Positions 47,177 through 55,947 of a DNA stretch of 64,000 bases are shown piece by piece. Positions within the stretch are counted from its first letter, which is position 1. Every line of letters starts with the position of its first letter. The notes beneath the pieces were generated by a model. The model worked only from the letters and a program-made list of their open reading frames with translations. It was not told the DNA's origin and ran no database searches. Where the stretch lies: NCBI GenBank assembly GCA_963715485.1, contig OY970244.1, forward strand, positions 2,480,001-2,544,000. Direction: 5' to 3'. The stretch comes from SG8-30 sp963715485. Its GTDB lineage: Bacteria > Pseudomonadota > Gammaproteobacteria > Steroidobacterales > Steroidobacteraceae. The position numbers were made by a program, and so were the translations under genes.

Positions 47177-47887
47177 TCAGCCGGCCAGGTCGCGAAACAG
47201 CACGCGCCCACCCGCCGCCTTGCCGACAGCATCGAGCGAACGCTCGTGGGCGGCGAGTTCAGCCTTGGTGGCGCGCGGCACCGGGATCCGGGTCGTCCCG
47301 CGCTCGATGCGAACCACCGTCGTGTGTCCGGCGGAATCTACGGCGTCGGCCTCCAGCGTGAGCGCACCCTGGCCGCCGGTCATCGCGAGGTACACATCGG
47401 TGAGGATGGTCGCGTCGAGCAGGGCGCCGTGGAATTCCCGTCGCGAACTGTCCACCGAGTAACGCTTGCACAATGCGTCGAGGCTGTTGCGCTGGCCCGG
47501 GTGCAGCTGGCGCGCCAGCGCGAGCGTGTCCAGCACCTGGCAGAGGTCGCTCATGCTGCCGCGCGGCGGCTTCAGTCGCGCCATCTCCGCGTCGAGGAAG
47601 CCAATGTCGAAGGCAGCGTTGTGGATGATCAGCTCGGCGTCGCGCACAAACTCCAGGAATTCCTCCGCGACGTCGCCAAAGCGCGGCTGGGAGGACAGGA
47701 ATTCGTTGCTGATGCCGTGGACCGCGAGCGCGCCCGGGTCCACCTCGCGGTCGGGGCACAAGTACTTCTGGAAGTTGCGCCCGGTGGGACGGCGGTCCTT
47801 GAGCTCGATGCAGCCGATTTCTATGACCCGGTGGCCCTGGCTGACCTCGAGGCCCGTCGTTTCGGTATCCAGGACGATCTGGCGCAT
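47177..47887 (-). CDS. dnaQ: DNA polymerase III epsilon subunit (3'-5' proofreading exonuclease)
   Basis: Removes misincorporated bases in the replicative polymerase. The 236-residue protein has Exo I DTETTGLE (Asp7, Glu9), Exo II HNAAFDIGFLD and Exo III HGALLDATILTDVYL, all intact. It ends in a shorter C-terminal tail that binds the alpha subunit. It is next to rnhA on the same strand, the usual gammaproteobacterial partner. Confidence 0.96.
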   Translation of the reverse strand: MRQIVLDTETTGLEVSQGHRVIEIGCIELKDRRPTGRNFQKYLCPDREVDPGALAVHGISNEFLSSQPRFGDVAEEFLEFVRDAELIIHNAAFDIGFLDAEMARLKPPRGSMSDLCQVLDTLALARQLHPGQRNSLDALCKRYSVDSSRREFHGALLDATILTDVYLAMTGGQGALTLEADAVDSAGHTTVVRIERGTTRIPVPRATKAELAAHERSLDAVGKAAGGRVLFRDLAG

Positions 47888-47905
47888 GGGGCGGGATTGT
47901 AACCT

Positions 47906-48346
47906 CTATCCGCCGGGCAGCTCATCAATACCGCGGTTCGCCAGCGCATCTGCCCGGTCGTTCTCCGGGTGACCGGAATGTCCCTTGACCCAGTGCCATT
48001 CAATACTGTGCTGCTGCGAGAGCTCGTCGAGCCGCTGCCACAGGTCCTGGTTCTTCACCGGCTTGCGGTTGGCAGTCTTCCAGCCGCGCTCGTGCCACTG
48101 GGGCAGCCACTCGGTGATGCCCTGGCGCACGTATTGCGAGTCGGTATAGAGCGCAACGTTGCAAGGCCGCTTGAGCGCCTCGAGTGCGCGAATCGCGGCC
48201 GTCAACTCCATGCGATTGTTGGTGGTCGCGACCTCGCCACCATGCAGCTCGCGCTCGTGGGCGCCGGCGCGCAGCACGACTCCCCAGCCGCCGGGGCCCG
48301 GATTGCCGCGGCAGGCGCCGTCGGTGAAAATCTCGACCTCGGTCAC
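47906..48346 (-). CDS. rnhA: Ribonuclease HI
   Basis: Cleaves RNA in RNA/DNA hybrids. The 146-residue protein has all active-site acids: Asp in IFTDGACRGNPG, Glu in NNRMELTAAI, Asp in LYTDSQYV and Asp in GHPENDRADALA. The WVKGHSGH loop is also present. The start overlaps the stop of the methyltransferase gene by four bases. Confidence 0.97.
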   Translation of the reverse strand: MTEVEIFTDGACRGNPGPGGWGVVLRAGAHERELHGGEVATTNNRMELTAAIRALEALKRPCNVALYTDSQYVRQGITEWLPQWHERGWKTANRKPVKNQDLWQRLDELSQQHSIEWHWVKGHSGHPENDRADALANRGIDELPGG

Positions 48347-49083
48347 GTACCGACCCGGGTGGTGGGTTCGGCCAGGCCACCGAGGACGGCCGGCCGCGCG
48401 CGGAACTGCGGGCGCAAGGGCGTCATGGAGTAGACCCGCTTCTTTGCACGCAACAGATAGGCGCCGGAAAGCCGCGGCCAGACCATTCGACCTGCCCTTT
48501 CGGCCCAGCGACCAGCACGTCCACTTTGCGCACGCGGTAACGGCAGCGTGTACAGGAAACGGATGGCTGGATCCACGTCGAAGCTCAGCAACTTCAGCCA
48601 GTCGGCCAGCCGCCGTTCCATCAGGAACCTGGCCAGGCCCGGGGGAAACCCACCGCCCGCCAGGCGATGACGGGTGGCCCAGCTGCCCAGTGGCTCGAAG
48701 CCCAGTATGACCAGCGAGCCTTCCGCGGTCAGCACGCGCTCGGCTTCACGCAGGACCTGGTGCGGATCCCCGGCGAACTCAAGCGTATGAGGCAGGATCA
48801 ACGCGTCAATACTGTCCGACTGGATCGGCAGGCTGGCTGGATCGGAACGGATCACTCCCACCGGATCGCCGGCAGCGGCGAGCAACGCGCGGCGCTGTGT
48901 GCGGGCAAGGTCAAGAAACAGGCCCGGGGGACCCCATGCACCCACCTGCAGGCATTGCACGCCGAACACGCATTCCAGCGCCTCGGCCATCGCGGCGCGC
49001 TCCTGCTCGAGCAGCGCCTCGCCCAGCGGATCGGTGAGCCATTTGGCCAGCGCGGAACCTTCATCTTGCATGCATATGAGCAT
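48343..49083 (-). CDS. Class I SAM-dependent methyltransferase-like protein
   Basis: A 246-residue protein commonly found between rnhA and gloB in gammaproteobacteria. Motif I is weak (LQVGAWGPPG). The middle segment DSIDALILPHTLEFAGDPHQVLREAERVL and LVILGFEPLGSW matches the Methyltransf_11-type fold, and the C-terminus is basic. The substrate is unknown. It is divergent from gloB, with ~110 bases between the two starts. Confidence 0.85.
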   Translation of the reverse strand: MLICMQDEGSALAKWLTDPLGEALLEQERAAMAEALECVFGVQCLQVGAWGPPGLFLDLARTQRRALLAAAGDPVGVIRSDPASLPIQSDSIDALILPHTLEFAGDPHQVLREAERVLTAEGSLVILGFEPLGSWATRHRLAGGGFPPGLARFLMERRLADWLKLLSFDVDPAIRFLYTLPLPRAQSGRAGRWAERAGRMVWPRLSGAYLLRAKKRVYSMTPLRPQFRARPAVLGGLAEPTTRVGT

Positions 49084-49196
49084 ACCCTGTCGGGCACGTT
49101 CCGGGTTCGTGAACCAGGGGGTGGCATTTGGATGGCCGGACCGCTTTAATACGCGCCAATCGATATCCGGCCACCGGGGAACCGAACAGACCCGTC

Positions 49197-49973
49197 ATGC
49201 TGACCGTCACCCCCGTACGCGCATTCGCCGACAACTACCTGTGGCTGGTCCAGGGGCTCGCCGATGCGTCACGAACGGCCGTGGTGGATCCGGGCGACGC
49301 ACAAGCGGTGCTCACCGCGCTCGAGCAATCCGGCCTGTCGCTCGACGCCATCCTCGTGACCCATCACCACCCGGACCACGTCGGCGGCGTGGCCGAACTG
49401 GTTGAGCGAACCGGTGCACGTGTTTTCGGGCCGGCCGCCGAGCACGTGCCAGCCGTCAGCACGCCGGTTCGCGGCGGCGACGAGGTGGTGCTGGACTCGC
49501 TTGGCCTGCGATTTGCCGTGCTCGATGTGCCGGGTCACACGGCCGGGCACATCGCCTATTACGGTCACGGCGCCTTGTTCTGCGGCGACACGCTGTTCAG
49601 CGGCGGCTGCGGACGCCTGTTCGAGGGTACCCCCGAGCAAATGCTCGCCTCGCTGGATGGGCTCGCCGCCCTGCCTGACGACACGCGGGTCTTCTGCGCA
49701 CACGAATACACGCTCTCCAACCTGCGTTTTGCCATGACGGTCGAGCCCGACAATGCCGACCTGCGCGTGTGGCAGGGCGAGGCCACCAGCCTGCGCGAGC
49801 GCGACGTCCCCACCGTACCGACGACCATCGGCCGCGAGAAGCGAATCAATCCATTCCTGCGCAGCAGGACCGACGGCGTACGCCGCTCCGCCGAGGCCCA
49901 TGCGGGAGCCAGCCTCGCCTCTCCGGTCGCCGTATTCGCGGAGATCCGCCGCTGGAAGGACGGCTTCCGATGA
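49197..49973 (+). CDS. gloB: Hydroxyacylglutathione hydrolase (glyoxalase II)
   Basis: Hydrolyses S-lactoylglutathione in methylglyoxal detoxification. The 258-residue metallo-beta-lactamase-fold protein opens MLTVTPVRAFADNYLWLV and has the metal motif THHHPDHVGG, GHTAGH, FCGDTLFSGGCGRLFEGT and HEYTLSNLRFA. The open frame runs up to 49128, but the ATG at 49197 gives the family start. Its stop overlaps the mltD ATG (ATGA). Confidence 0.96.
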   Translation: MLTVTPVRAFADNYLWLVQGLADASRTAVVDPGDAQAVLTALEQSGLSLDAILVTHHHPDHVGGVAELVERTGARVFGPAAEHVPAVSTPVRGGDEVVLDSLGLRFAVLDVPGHTAGHIAYYGHGALFCGDTLFSGGCGRLFEGTPEQMLASLDGLAALPDDTRVFCAHEYTLSNLRFAMTVEPDNADLRVWQGEATSLRERDVPTVPTTIGREKRINPFLRSRTDGVRRSAEAHAGASLASPVAVFAEIRRWKDGFR

Positions 49974-51562
49974 ACCGCCGGCTCCGGCAGGCTGGATTGC
50001 GACTGGTGGCTGCGGGGCTCGCTCTACTGATCGCGGCCTGCGCCCAGACACCGACCGAGCCGGTCTCCTCCCTGCCCGACAAGGTCATCCGCAATACCCC
50101 GAGCGCCACGTCCACTGCCGAGCCGCGGCCACTGCCGGTACCCGCGCTGCGGGCGCCGCTGCACGACGAGCTGCCGCCGACGCCGGTCGCGATTGGCGAC
50201 GTCATGGACCGCATTCGCGCCGGTGCACAACTGCCCGATGTCGACCATCCGTGGGTCCGGGCCGAGTTCGACTGGTACATCCGCAACGGTGAGTACATGG
50301 GCCGCGTCTTCGCACGGGCGCAGCGCTACCTGTACTTCATCGCCAACGAGGTCGAGGCGCGCGGCTTGCCAATGGAGCTGGCGCTGTTGCCGGTGGTCGA
50401 AAGTGCGTTCAATCCCTTTGCCTATTCGCGCAGCCATGCGTCCGGCCTGTGGCAGTTCATTCCCGGTACCGGCAAGCGCTACGAGCTGAAGCAGGACTGG
50501 TGGCAGGACCAGCGACGCGACGTGATCGAATCCACTCGCGCGGCGCTCGACTACCTGACCTACCTGAACCAGAAATTCGACGGCGACTGGATGCTCGCGA
50601 TTGCGGCCTACAACTACGGCGGCGGCAACGTCAGTCGCGCGATCCGGCGCAACCAGCAGCTCGGCCGCGGCACCGATTTCTTCTCGCTGTCGCTGCCCAG
50701 GGAGACCCGGGCCTACGTACCAAAGCTGCTGGCATTGAGCCGCATGCTGCGCCAGGCCGATATGTACGGCCTGGCGCTGCCGGTCATCCCCGACGCAGCC
50801 TACTTCCAGGTGCTCGACACCGGCGGGCCCGTCGATCTGAGACTGGCGGCAGAACTGGCCGGAGTCGACGTCGAGGAACTGCATGCGCTCAACGCCGGCT
50901 GGAACCAGTGGGTTACCGGCCCGGACGGCCCGCACCGTTTGCTGGTGCCGGCGGTCGTGGCTGACCAGTTCGTACCGCGCTTCGCCGCGCTGGAGCCAGC
51001 CCAGCGAGCCGGACTGACGCCCTACAGCGTTGCAAGCGGCGACACCCTGACGGGACTCGCCAGGCACTACCAGGTGCCGGCATCGTTCCTGCAGAGCGTC
51101 AACGGCATCAACGGCTCGGAGCTCAGCATCGGCACCGAGTTGTATGTTCCCGGTCGCGATGTGGCGCCTTTGCGCAAGGGCCTGGTGCGCGCCGCCACCT
51201 CGCAGCACACGGTGCGCTCGGGCGACACCCTCTGGGGGATTTCGCGCCGCTACGGCATGAGCGTCGGCGAGCTGGCCCGGGTCAACGGAATCAGCACCAA
51301 GAGCACCCTGCGGCCCGGCCAGAAACTCGCGGTGCGACCGCCAGCGACGGGCGGCGCCCCCGCCAGCGTCGCCCAGGCCGGCGAGCCGCGCAAGATCAAT
51401 TACAAGGTACGCAAGGGTGATACCCTCTCGGGCATCGCCCGGCGCTTTGATGTCTCGGTGCGCGAATTGCAGGCCTGGAACCGCATGTCCAGCAATACCA
51501 GCATCCGCGCAGGCCAGCGGCTGACCATTCACGTTGACGGTAGTCGCGATTACGGCGGCTGA
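49970..51562 (+). CDS. mltD: Membrane-bound lytic murein transglycosylase D, three LysM domains
   Basis: An outer-membrane lipoprotein that cuts peptidoglycan. The 530 residues have a lipobox LIAAC (Cys24), an SLT domain with the catalytic Glu in LLPVVESAFNPFAYSRSHASG (~145) and WQFIPGTGKRY, then AAYNYGGGNVSRAIR. Three C-terminal LysM units follow: SVASGDTLTGLARHY, TVRSGDTLWGISRRY and KVRKGDTLSGIARRF. Translation is coupled to gloB. The order gloB-mltD is standard for the group. Confidence 0.96.
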   Translation: MNRRLRQAGLRLVAAGLALLIAACAQTPTEPVSSLPDKVIRNTPSATSTAEPRPLPVPALRAPLHDELPPTPVAIGDVMDRIRAGAQLPDVDHPWVRAEFDWYIRNGEYMGRVFARAQRYLYFIANEVEARGLPMELALLPVVESAFNPFAYSRSHASGLWQFIPGTGKRYELKQDWWQDQRRDVIESTRAALDYLTYLNQKFDGDWMLAIAAYNYGGGNVSRAIRRNQQLGRGTDFFSLSLPRETRAYVPKLLALSRMLRQADMYGLALPVIPDAAYFQVLDTGGPVDLRLAAELAGVDVEELHALNAGWNQWVTGPDGPHRLLVPAVVADQFVPRFAALEPAQRAGLTPYSVASGDTLTGLARHYQVPASFLQSVNGINGSELSIGTELYVPGRDVAPLRKGLVRAATSQHTVRSGDTLWGISRRYGMSVGELARVNGISTKSTLRPGQKLAVRPPATGGAPASVAQAGEPRKINYKVRKGDTLSGIARRFDVSVRELQAWNRMSSNTSIRAGQRLTIHVDGSRDYGG

Positions 51563-51584
51563 AGAACACGGAGAAAAACCGATC

Positions 51585-52370
51585 ATGGGATTCCTCGCCG
51601 GCAAAAAGGCGTTGATCGTCGGGCTCGCCACCGACCGGTCGATTGCATGGGGCATCGCACAGGCGATGAAGCGCGAGGGCGCGGAGCTCGCTTTCACCTA
51701 CCAGAACGACCGGATCAAGGATCGCGTGGTGGACCTCGCCACGCAGCTCGGTTCGAAAATCATCATGCCCATGGATGTCAGCCTCGACGAGGAAATCGAC
51801 ACCGCGTTCAAGGGGCTCGGCTCCGCCTGGGACGGCCTTGACATCATCGTCCACGCGGTGGCCTTTGCGCCGCGCGAGGCGCTGACGGGCGGCTTCGTGG
51901 ACGCCACCACGCGCGAGAATTTCCGCATGGCGCATGACGTCTCGAGCTACAGCCTGACGGCGCTGGCCCGGGCCGGGGCGCCGATGATGGCAGGACGGGC
52001 CGGGGCGCTGCTGACCTTGTCCTACCTGGGCGCCGTGCGTTCGGTGCCGGCCTATAACGTGATGGGACTGGCCAAGGCCAGCCTGGAGGCAAACGTGCGC
52101 TTCCTGGCGGCAGACCTGGGCCCCAGGGGCATCCGCAGCAATGCAATATCGGCTGGCCCCATCAAGACCCTCGCGGCGGCCGGCATACCGGGTTTCCGCA
52201 AGATGCTGCACCACGTAGCCAGTGCGGCGCCGCTCCGGCGCAACGTCACCGCCGATGAGGTCGGCAACGTAGCGGCCTTCCTGTGCTCGGACCTTGCTTC
52301 CGGCATCACCGGCGAGGTCGTCTACGTGGACGCCGGCTACAGCCAGGTGGGGATGAGCTTCGAGGAATAA
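51585..52370 (+). CDS. fabI: Enoyl-ACP reductase (NADH)
   Basis: Last reduction step of each fatty-acid elongation cycle. The 261-residue SDR opens MGFLAGKKALIVGLATDRSIAWGIAQ and has HAVAFAPREAL, LSYLGAVRSVPAYNVMGLAKASLE (the FabI Tyr-x6-Lys) and SAGPIKTLAAAGI. The ATG at 51585 gives the family start. It lies 22 bases past mltD on the same strand. Confidence 0.97.
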   Translation: MGFLAGKKALIVGLATDRSIAWGIAQAMKREGAELAFTYQNDRIKDRVVDLATQLGSKIIMPMDVSLDEEIDTAFKGLGSAWDGLDIIVHAVAFAPREALTGGFVDATTRENFRMAHDVSSYSLTALARAGAPMMAGRAGALLTLSYLGAVRSVPAYNVMGLAKASLEANVRFLAADLGPRGIRSNAISAGPIKTLAAAGIPGFRKMLHHVASAAPLRRNVTADEVGNVAAFLCSDLASGITGEVVYVDAGYSQVGMSFEE

Positions 52371-52393
52371 GCGGGGTCAGACCTCACTCGCGA

Positions 52394-52427
52394 GCCACTC
52401 GGGGGGGGGACAGTCCCCGTGAGTGGC
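52394..52427. repeat. REP-like hairpin between fabI and a convergent transporter gene
   Basis: GCCACTC...GAGTGGC arms of 7 bp enclose nine G residues and ACAGTCCCC, another copy of the GGGGACAGTCCCC family with a G9 run. Just upstream lies GGGGTCAGACCTCAC. It sits between convergent genes and may act as a bidirectional terminator. Confidence 0.7.
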
Positions 52428-53717
52428 CTAGTGCTGCCCCAGGATATTCTTCTCACCCTCCAGACGAGCCACGATTACCGCTGCGGTGGCGTCGCCCGCC
52501 ACGTTGACCGCGGTGCGCGCCATGTCGAGCACCCGGTCGAAGACGAACAGCACGCCGATCGCCTCCGGCGGCAGGCCGACAGCCGTCAGGATCACCGCGA
52601 TTGCCACCAGCGAGGCGGCCGGAATGCCCGCCACGCCGATCGACGTGACCAGCGCCAGCAGTACCACCGTGAACTGCGTGAACAGGCCCATGTCCACGCC
52701 ATAGGCCTGGGCGAGGAACAGCACCGCGGCGCATTCGTACAGCGCCGTGCCGTTCATGTTGATGGTCGCGCCAAGCGGCACCACGAAGCTCGAGATCTTG
52801 TTCGATACGCCGGCGCGGGTCTCGATGCAATCGAGGGTGACCGGCACGGTGGCCGATGACGAGGCGGTGGAAAAAGCCGTCAGCAGCGCCGGCGCCATGG
52901 CGGGATAGAGCGGCCAGGGCCTCAGGCCCGTGCTCATGCGGATGAACAACGGCAGCGTCACGAACATGTGGATCGCGAGGCTCGCCAGCACGCAGACCGC
53001 GAAAATTGCCAGCGGACCGGCCGCCGCGAGGCCGGCCTTGGCCACGACCTTGGCGACCAGGCCGAAGACACCGATGGGTGCCAGGGTCATGACCCACTCG
53101 GTCATCTTGGTCATGACCTCGAAAACGCCCTTCCAGAACGACACCAGCATCTGGCCGTGGACCGGCCCGATGCGGGTGATGAAGAAACCGAAAAGCAGGC
53201 TGAAGAAGATGATCGACAGGATGCCACCATTGTTGCTGGCGGCCGCGAAGACGTTTTCCGGCACCATGCGGATGAAGATCTCGACGATATCACCGGCATC
53301 CCGGTCGCCGATCAGCGAGGCCACCTGCTCTCGATCGGCCTCGAGCGCCATCATGTCGCCGGCCGGCCTGCCCTCCGCGATGCCAGGCTTGACGATGTTG
53401 ATTATCGACAGGCCGAGCACGATGGCCGCCAGGCTGGTGGCGGCATAAAAGAAAATGGTGCGACCGCCCAGCCTGCCGAGCGACTCACTCGAGCCGATAC
53501 CCGCCACCCCGACGATCATTGACGACGCGATCAACGGCACGATCAGCATCTTCAGCGCATTCAGGAACAGGCGCCCGACGAAATCGAACACGCTGTAGAA
53601 AGTGACGCCGAGGACGCCGCCTTCCTCCCCGGCAAGCAGACCGGCGATTACCGCGACGCCAATTGCGATCAGGATCTGCCAATGCAGCGCGAGGCGCCCG
53701 CTGTTCGCCTTCGTCAT
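52428..53717 (-). CDS. Dicarboxylate/amino acid:cation symporter (DAACS family, GltP/DctA-like)
   Basis: A 429-residue inner-membrane protein with eight membrane spans and two re-entrant loops. It has TAFSTASSSATVPVTLDCIE (the Ser-rich loop HP1), NMNGTALYECAAVLFLAQ (TM7 NMDGT-like) and GIPAASLVAIAVILTAVGLP (HP2). The variant NMNGTALYE, instead of NMDGTALYE, is common in the family. It imports glutamate/aspartate or C4-dicarboxylates with H+ or Na+. Its exact substrate is open. Confidence 0.9.
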   Translation of the reverse strand: MTKANSGRLALHWQILIAIGVAVIAGLLAGEEGGVLGVTFYSVFDFVGRLFLNALKMLIVPLIASSMIVGVAGIGSSESLGRLGGRTIFFYAATSLAAIVLGLSIINIVKPGIAEGRPAGDMMALEADREQVASLIGDRDAGDIVEIFIRMVPENVFAAASNNGGILSIIFFSLLFGFFITRIGPVHGQMLVSFWKGVFEVMTKMTEWVMTLAPIGVFGLVAKVVAKAGLAAAGPLAIFAVCVLASLAIHMFVTLPLFIRMSTGLRPWPLYPAMAPALLTAFSTASSSATVPVTLDCIETRAGVSNKISSFVVPLGATINMNGTALYECAAVLFLAQAYGVDMGLFTQFTVVLLALVTSIGVAGIPAASLVAIAVILTAVGLPPEAIGVLFVFDRVLDMARTAVNVAGDATAAVIVARLEGEKNILGQH

Positions 53718-53778
53718 GTTCTCCCCCCTTCACACGCGACCGGATCGGCGAGCGCCTGAATTGCGGCGCCCTGCCCGG

Positions 53779-55689
53779 TCATTCGAATAGCTGCGGGTTC
53801 ACTTTTACTTCGGCCTGCGAGCGAAGCCTGGTCACATACACCGACGCGTCGAGGAGACTGGATGCGTCGCGAGCCGTGCGCATGGCCTCAGCACGTTGCG
53901 CCGGCGACAACGACGCGGGCGAACCCGGGCGGACGTAGGTCACGGTCCATACCGCCGTGTCGCCGCTCGCCAGTCCCGTCGTGCCGTAGAGAGGCGAGCT
54001 GGCTGGAGCACCGGCCCTGAAAGCCGCGGCGATGATCTCTGACGGTACGGCAGCCTCGCCTCGACGCACGAATCGCGGTGTCGCGCTGGTTGGCTCGGTC
54101 GCCCCAACCGGTATCCAGGGCTTTGCCACGCTGCTCCATTCGGCACCGGCGGCAAGTTTTTCGGCCAGGGCCGCGGCGCGCTCGCTGGCCGCCTGCCGCG
54201 CCATCTCGGCCCCGAGCGCCGCGGTCACCTCTGCCCGGACTTCGTCCAGCGGCCGGTCGCGCGGCGGCTCGTGCGCGACCACCTTGATGGCCACCACACG
54301 CCCGGGGGCAACTTCGAGGGTCTGCAACTGTGTCCCGCTCAGTACGTCGGGGCTGAATACCGCGTCCACGAGCGTGGGCGCGTTCCCGAGTTCGCCGCCA
54401 CCCGCGCGCGTGAACCCCTCGACGCTCCTGATTTCAAGCGCCAGGGATTCGGCCACCCGCTGCAGATCACCACCGGCCTCAAACGCCTCGGTATCGAGCT
54501 GGTCCTGCATGTCGCCGAACAGTCGCTCCGACTCGGCAAGACGGTATTCGGGCTCGAGCTCCGGCCGGACTGCCTCGAACGACTGCACGTCGCCCGCTTC
54601 CACGGCCTCGAGCTTGATCACGTGCCAGCCGAACTCGGTCCTGACCGGTCCCTTGATTTCGCCCGGCTGCATCGACCACATGGCGTCGCCGAACGGCCCG
54701 ACGAAAGCACTCTTCTCCGCCCATCCCAGGTCGCCGCCCTGCGATGCCGAGCCGGGATCCTGTGACAGCTCGGCAGCCAGAGCGGAGAAATCCTCGCCGG
54801 CCACGGCACGATCGTAAGCGGCCCGGGCCCGCACTTCGGCCGCGGCATCGTCGCCATCGGGGGTAATCAGGATGTGGCGCGCGCGCCGGCGCTCAATGGC
54901 GGTGTAGCGGTCGAGGTTGTCCTCGTAATAGGCGCGCAACGCCTCCTCGGTCACCTGCACGCCGGCCGCCAGGTCGGCCAGGTCGAGCTCGACGTATTGC
55001 AGGTTGGCCCGTTCCTCGGTCTGGTAGCTGGCCTTGTTGCGCTCATAGAACTCCGTGACCGCCGTATCGTCCGGCTTCGCCTCGTCGAGGAAATGTGCTG
55101 CCGGAACCACCACCCAGGCGATCTCGCGCGCTTCGTTGAGCAACGCTTCGCGCCTGGCGAACTCCTGCGGCAGCACGATCGAGGAGGCATAGATGCCGCG
55201 ATCCAGCTGGCGCGCGGCGAGCAGCTGCTTCTGCTGCGCCTCGAAGTTGGTTGGCTCGAGGTTGGCCGACCTCAGCGCTGCGTAGTACGCGTCCTTGGAG
55301 AATCTTCCGTCGACCTGGAAGGCCGGAATCTCCTTGAGCATCTCCAGGACGTCCGCGTCGCTGGCGCGGAATCGCAGCTCGCTCGTGCGCTGCCTGATCA
55401 GCTGGTTGCGGATGGCCCGGTCGAGGACATCCTGCTTGACCTGCTCCCGTAGCTCGGCAGGCATCTCGGCACCGCCGAGGGCGACCTGGTAGCGAGTGAT
55501 CTCTTCCTGGTAGTCCTGGCGGATCTCCGTAGCGCTCAGTTCCTCACCATTGACCTCGATCCCCTGGCTCGAACTGAGTCCGCCGACACTGACGAACTCC
55601 ACGCCCCAGAAGATGAATACCACGGCCAGCACGCCGAGGATGATCATGGCGAAGACGCCCTTCAGATTGTCGTGGATGGCCTGCAGCAT
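53779..55689 (-). CDS. ppiD: Periplasmic folding chaperone / peptidyl-prolyl isomerase PpiD
   Basis: A 636-residue inner-membrane-anchored chaperone for outer-membrane and secreted proteins. One N-terminal membrane anchor (~13-35) is followed by a SurA-N-like region (VNGEELSATEIRQDYQ...). Then comes a parvulin domain at ~265-360 (ARHILITPDGDD...GDLGWAEKSAFVGPFGDAMW...EFGWHVIKLE), and a long C-terminal domain. It normally lies near lon and hupB; here tRNA-Asp and tRNA-Val lie between it and lon, but hupB is absent. Confidence 0.95.
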   Translation of the reverse strand: MLQAIHDNLKGVFAMIILGVLAVVFIFWGVEFVSVGGLSSSQGIEVNGEELSATEIRQDYQEEITRYQVALGGAEMPAELREQVKQDVLDRAIRNQLIRQRTSELRFRASDADVLEMLKEIPAFQVDGRFSKDAYYAALRSANLEPTNFEAQQKQLLAARQLDRGIYASSIVLPQEFARREALLNEAREIAWVVVPAAHFLDEAKPDDTAVTEFYERNKASYQTEERANLQYVELDLADLAAGVQVTEEALRAYYEDNLDRYTAIERRRARHILITPDGDDAAAEVRARAAYDRAVAGEDFSALAAELSQDPGSASQGGDLGWAEKSAFVGPFGDAMWSMQPGEIKGPVRTEFGWHVIKLEAVEAGDVQSFEAVRPELEPEYRLAESERLFGDMQDQLDTEAFEAGGDLQRVAESLALEIRSVEGFTRAGGGELGNAPTLVDAVFSPDVLSGTQLQTLEVAPGRVVAIKVVAHEPPRDRPLDEVRAEVTAALGAEMARQAASERAAALAEKLAAGAEWSSVAKPWIPVGATEPTSATPRFVRRGEAAVPSEIIAAAFRAGAPASSPLYGTTGLASGDTAVWTVTYVRPGSPASLSPAQRAEAMRTARDASSLLDASVYVTRLRSQAEVKVNPQLFE

Positions 55690-55833
55690 GTCCGGTTAGC
55701 CCGATTGGTGTTGGCCCCCGGGTGGCCGGGGCACGGGCCACGGCGCGTCGCGGGAAGCGGTGTTGCAAAGGGCGCTAGGGTACCACGCGGGGCGGTATTT
55801 CTGCGGCGCAAGAGCTGCCGCGCAGCGCTCCTA

Positions 55834-55868
55834 CACGGGGACTGTCCCCAGAGGGGACAGTCCCCGTG
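55834..55868. repeat. Perfect 16-bp inverted repeat of the GGGGAC palindrome family
   Basis: CACGGGGACTGTCCCC, AGA, then GGGGACAGTCCCCGTG: perfect arms around a 3-base loop. Each arm is itself palindromic, so several foldings are possible. It lies in the 258-base gap between the divergent ppiD and oxoprolinase genes. Confidence 0.88.
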
Positions 55869-55947
55869 CGCTAGAGGCACCGCCTGGCACCGCCAGCGCG
55901 GATGCAAGTACCATCGTCGGTCGGCGGCAGCGCGCGGGAGCCCGACC

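Noticed and set aside
46415..47902. 495-codon plus-strand ORF spanning nhaB and dnaQ
   Set aside because: Rich in His/Gln/Arg as expected of antisense translation; it crosses two real genes.
50024..51697. 557-codon minus-strand ORF opposite mltD and fabI
   Set aside because: No domain; both plus-strand genes are well supported.
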